Shown: positions 61,489 through 64,000 of the stretch, in pieces
Layout: every line of letters starts with the position of its first letter
Numbering within the stretch: the stretch's first letter is position 1
NCBI GenBank assembly: GCA_964618975.1
Contig: CAZUDI010000003.1
Coordinates: 101,065 to 165,064, forward strand
Length of the DNA: 64,000 nucleotides
From: CAZUDI01 sp964618975
Lineage (GTDB): Bacteria > Desulfobacterota > Desulfomonilia > UBA1062
Direction: 5' to 3'
Notes under the pieces: model-generated
The model's database searches: none
Told to the model about the DNA's origin: nothing
Seen by the model: only the letters and a program-made list of their open reading frames with translations
Position numbers and translations under genes: made by a program

Positions 61489-64000
61489 CTATAGCGGGCG
61501 TCCGAGCTGGATGATGATCCTCGGTCCCTCTTCATCCATGTAGTCCGGCTGTCTGATAGGCCAGGCGACCCCCAGGCGGAAGGAGGAGAGATTGCCCCAG
61601 GCGATCTCCAGGGAGGTGATCAATTCGATACCGCCGCCGATGATGAGGTCGTCTTTTGAGAGGTGGTCGGTGCAGGCGCCCGCATCGGCGAAGGTGCCCA
61701 GTCGCAGGCGGTGGAGGAAGAGCGGCAGGGTCTTGTAGCCCGTCTGCAGGTTGGCCAGCGGCCAGTAGATCTCGAGTCCGCCGGTTAGGGCCTGGCCGGC
61801 CTCCAGCACGTTGGAGGCGAAGCCGCGCACGGGGAAGAGGCGCGAGGGGCGCCTGGTGAAGTAGCCCTCGCCCACGTCGCCCCCGATGCGGAAGGAGCCG
61901 TGGGCGGGGGCGTAGCCCTCCCAGGTCTTGCCGGCCTGCACGTGCACGACGGTGAAGATGTCGCGCCCGAAGAGCAGGCGCGCGCCCCCGTAGGCGGAGG
62001 TGCGCCCGCCGGAGAAGGCCTCCAGGGTAGTCCAGGAATGGACGTTGCCCCAGGTGCGCGAGAGCCCCACGGCGCCCCAGATCTCGGTCTCGTCGTCGCC
62101 GTAGAGTTCGAGCGGCTCGTAGTCAAGGGCGTGCAGCGAGAGTTCCAGCCAGTCCGAGTCTTCCCGGAAGGGCCTCCAGCTCAGGGTGTATTCGTGGCGC
62201 GATTCCTCGGTGAGGCGCTCGAAGCCCCGGGCATACGACCCCGAATAGCGCGCCCGCTCCCAGGGGGGCAGCAGGGCGATCAGCGGTGGGGAGGCCAGCC
62301 AGGTGGAATAGGAGACCGGGTAGCGGGTGGCCAAAAGGGCAAAATCACGCAGACCGGCGCCCAAGCGCCAGGAGGTGTACCCGAGGTCCGCGGAATGGCG
62401 CACCCCGGCGTCCGTGGTGTAGTCACCGGTGATGTCCTGTCCCCGGGTGGAGACCCCCAGCTGCACGTCGGAGGTGCCGAGGTAGAGATCCGGCACGAGA
62501 TAGTCGGGCCAGACGCTCTGCAGCGGGCTGTAGGCGCGTGAGGGAGGGAGCGGGGGCGCCTGCGGTGGCGAAGCGTTCCCGGGGAGGGAGGGATAGGCGG
62601 GGGCGCCTGCGGCGGCATAGTCCCGGGGGCCCCAGCCGCTATCCGTCAGGCTCAGGCACTGACCCGCGCGCGGCAGCACGGCCGCATGCTCGTGGTGCGT
62701 GATGCGGGTCATGTCGGAGGCATGGATCTGGAAGGCGCCCGAGCTGTCGGAGGTGAACACGAGGGTGTCGCCCTCCCACCAGGGATCGGCCTCCACCGCG
62801 GGGGAGGCCGTCACCCGTGTCCAGCCCGCACCGTCGTGCACCCAGATATCCCAGTTGCCGTCGATGTGGGCCGCCACGGCGATGCGGCCGCGAGCGTCCA
62901 TGACCGGCCCGGAGAGCTGGATGGCGCCTTGGGGGCCGGCGATCAGGCCCTCTTCCGGGAGCCGGGCGCGCGTCAGCTCCAGGAAGGGGTCGCCTTCGAG
63001 CGGGAGGCGCACGAGCCAGGGCACATGCCCCTTGCGGGTCACGGCCAGTCCGCCGGGGGCCGGGTCCCACAGGGCGTCGATATCGCGCGGCAGCCGCACC
63101 CCGCGGCTAAAGCCCACGATCTGGGAGACGCCTTCCCTGGTGTACTCGGAGAGCCACAGGGTGTTGTCCTGATCGACAAAGCCGTAGCGGCCCCGAAAGC
63201 GCGCCTGTTCGATCCCGGGGTAGATGCCGTAGACGTTCCAGTAGGTCAGGGGCTCGGGCCAGAAGCCGCTGATCACCGTGCCCTTGTCCACCACGCCGGG
63301 GTGGCTCCGCGCATCGCCGAACTCGCGCCACAGCGCCGGCCAGGTCTGGCCAAAGACAGTGCGCGCCTTGAGGTCGATCTCGATGGGGATGAGGCCCCGG
63401 CCGTGGATGAAAAGGAATTCGCGCAGCTTCTCCCAGCCATAGCGCGCGTGCAGCCACTGCATGAAGGGCCGGCCGAAGATGCGGTAGGCCTCGTAGCCCG
63501 GCCAGCTGTCCGGGTGGTTGCTCAGACGGGCCGTATCGGGAATTTTGGAGGCGCGGAAGACGGCCGCGGCATAGGAATCCTGGCGGGTGTACCCGCGGTA
63601 GAGATCGATCAGGACGGCGCAGAGGCCGTCTTCCATCCAGGGGGGCAGGACCAGGTTGGGGGAGATCACCTCGCCCATGAGCGTGTGCGCGGCGGCGGGG
63701 ATGCCGGAGCGCTCGGCATAGATGCCCTGCAGGCACAGCCCCTTGAGGAGGAAGTACGTCCAGGGGTCCGCCTCCCGGTAGCCCTCCTCGAAAACCCCGG
63801 GGGCCCTCAAGGGGATGCGGATGCCCCGATGGGGGATCATGGTCACCTTCACGGCGGGAAAATCGAGCTCCCCGTCCAGGAAGACATGCACCGGGGTGGT
63901 CACCTCAAGCCCTTTGGCGGCCAGGAAACGCAGCATGGAGGGGACCTCGGCGGCCATGCGGGCGACGATTTCCTCCCCCCCGCTGGGATAGGTCAGGCTG
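61489..64000 (-). CDS. outer-membrane protein with degenerate peptidase, propeller and Omp85-like barrel regions (partial)
   Basis: At least 836 residues; the frame stays open to the window edge (TYPSGGEEIVARMAAEV at the edge), so the N-terminus is missing. The first 220 residues resemble the peptidase MA-like fold (LPPWMEDGLCAVLIDLYRG), but no HExxH zinc motif is seen. A TolB/WD-like propeller region follows (NWDIWVHDGAGWTRV; DTLVFTSDSSGAFQIHASD), then a Pro-rich linker. The C-terminal third forms a barrel with an Omp85-like motif FPVRGFASN and a strand-rich end (RIIIQLGRPL). Its role is unknown. Confidence 0.75.
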   Translation of the reverse strand, partial: SLTYPSGGEEIVARMAAEVPSMLRFLAAKGLEVTTPVHVFLDGELDFPAVKVTMIPHRGIRIPLRAPGVFEEGYREADPWTYFLLKGLCLQGIYAERSGIPAAAHTLMGEVISPNLVLPPWMEDGLCAVLIDLYRGYTRQDSYAAAVFRASKIPDTARLSNHPDSWPGYEAYRIFGRPFMQWLHARYGWEKLREFLFIHGRGLIPIEIDLKARTVFGQTWPALWREFGDARSHPGVVDKGTVISGFWPEPLTYWNVYGIYPGIEQARFRGRYGFVDQDNTLWLSEYTREGVSQIVGFSRGVRLPRDIDALWDPAPGGLAVTRKGHVPWLVRLPLEGDPFLELTRARLPEEGLIAGPQGAIQLSGPVMDARGRIAVAAHIDGNWDIWVHDGAGWTRVTASPAVEADPWWEGDTLVFTSDSSGAFQIHASDMTRITHHEHAAVLPRAGQCLSLTDSGWGPRDYAAAGAPAYPSLPGNASPPQAPPLPPSRAYSPLQSVWPDYLVPDLYLGTSDVQLGVSTRGQDITGDYTTDAGVRHSADLGYTSWRLGAGLRDFALLATRYPVSYSTWLASPPLIALLPPWERARYSGSYARGFERLTEESRHEYTLSWRPFREDSDWLELSLHALDYEPLELYGDDETEIWGAVGLSRTWGNVHSWTTLEAFSGGRTSAYGGARLLFGRDIFTVVHVQAGKTWEGYAPAHGSFRIGGDVGEGYFTRRPSRLFPVRGFASNVLEAGQALTGGLEIYWPLANLQTGYKTLPLFLHRLRLGTFADAGACTDHLSKDDLIIGGGIELITSLEIAWGNLSSFRLGVAWPIRQPDYMDEEGPRIIIQLGRPL

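Noticed and set aside
1..64000. CRISPR arrays, rRNA genes, integrases or phage genes.
   Set aside because: No regularly spaced direct repeats, no rRNA segments and no recognisable integrase, transposase or phage structural gene were seen. The only mobile signs are the gap edge in prsR, the AT-rich insertion and the short dispersed repeat.

Overview
This 64 kb window is a GC-rich chromosomal segment of a Gram-negative, didermic bacterium. It carries a lipid A locus, BamA, a LolCD exporter, an MSHA-like type IV pilus locus, the PrsK/PrsR regulators with PEP-CTERM proteins, and a CooC/CooT nickel module of the kind that serves carbon monoxide dehydrogenase. Together with a pyrophosphate-type phosphofructokinase and abundant PAS/GAF/receiver signalling, this suggests Desulfobacterota (former Deltaproteobacteria) or a close relative; that placement is inference. 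A run of 10 Ns at 55673-55682 shows a draft assembly.

Layout. 142-15652 (+) is one long envelope operon behind a sigma-70 promoter: lysS, lolC, lolD, bamA, skp, lpxD, lpxA, a Gfo/Idh/MocA oxidoreductase, lpxB, msbA, lpxK, gmhB and two tandem LpxL-type acyltransferases, mostly overlapping by a few bases. tRNA-Cys and an omptin-like barrel follow. 16865-31291 is mixed signalling and housekeeping: an unrecognised protein, a receiver-TPR protein, a minus-strand HDOD / hybrid kinase / receiver / USP operon, PPi-PFK, a 2-hydroxyacid dehydrogenase, a GGDEF response regulator, a J-domain protein, a phosphatase and a TPR membrane protein.

31641-42612 (+) is a pilus assembly operon: pilin-like proteins, a PilX/PilY1-like protein with VWA and propeller regions, GspE and GspF homologues, a fused PilM-PilN-like protein, PilO-like and PilP-like proteins and a secretin. 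serS with two tRNA-Ser genes and a PHP phosphoesterase come next, then the minus-strand cooC, cooJ-like, cooT operon, a 52-residue protein, a PilZ-like protein and priA. 49879-52583 (+) is a compact operon of HEAT, MerR-ParA and two coiled-coil proteins.

54453-61271 is a PEP-CTERM island: prsK and prsR flanked by three PEP-CTERM genes, each preceded by a sigma-54-like -24/-12 element. One of these genes is broken by a frameshift and an AT-rich insertion, and prsR is interrupted at the assembly gap. The window ends inside a large minus-strand outer-membrane protein. A dispersed intergenic repeat of about 50-55 bp occurs at four clear sites and one doubtful one.
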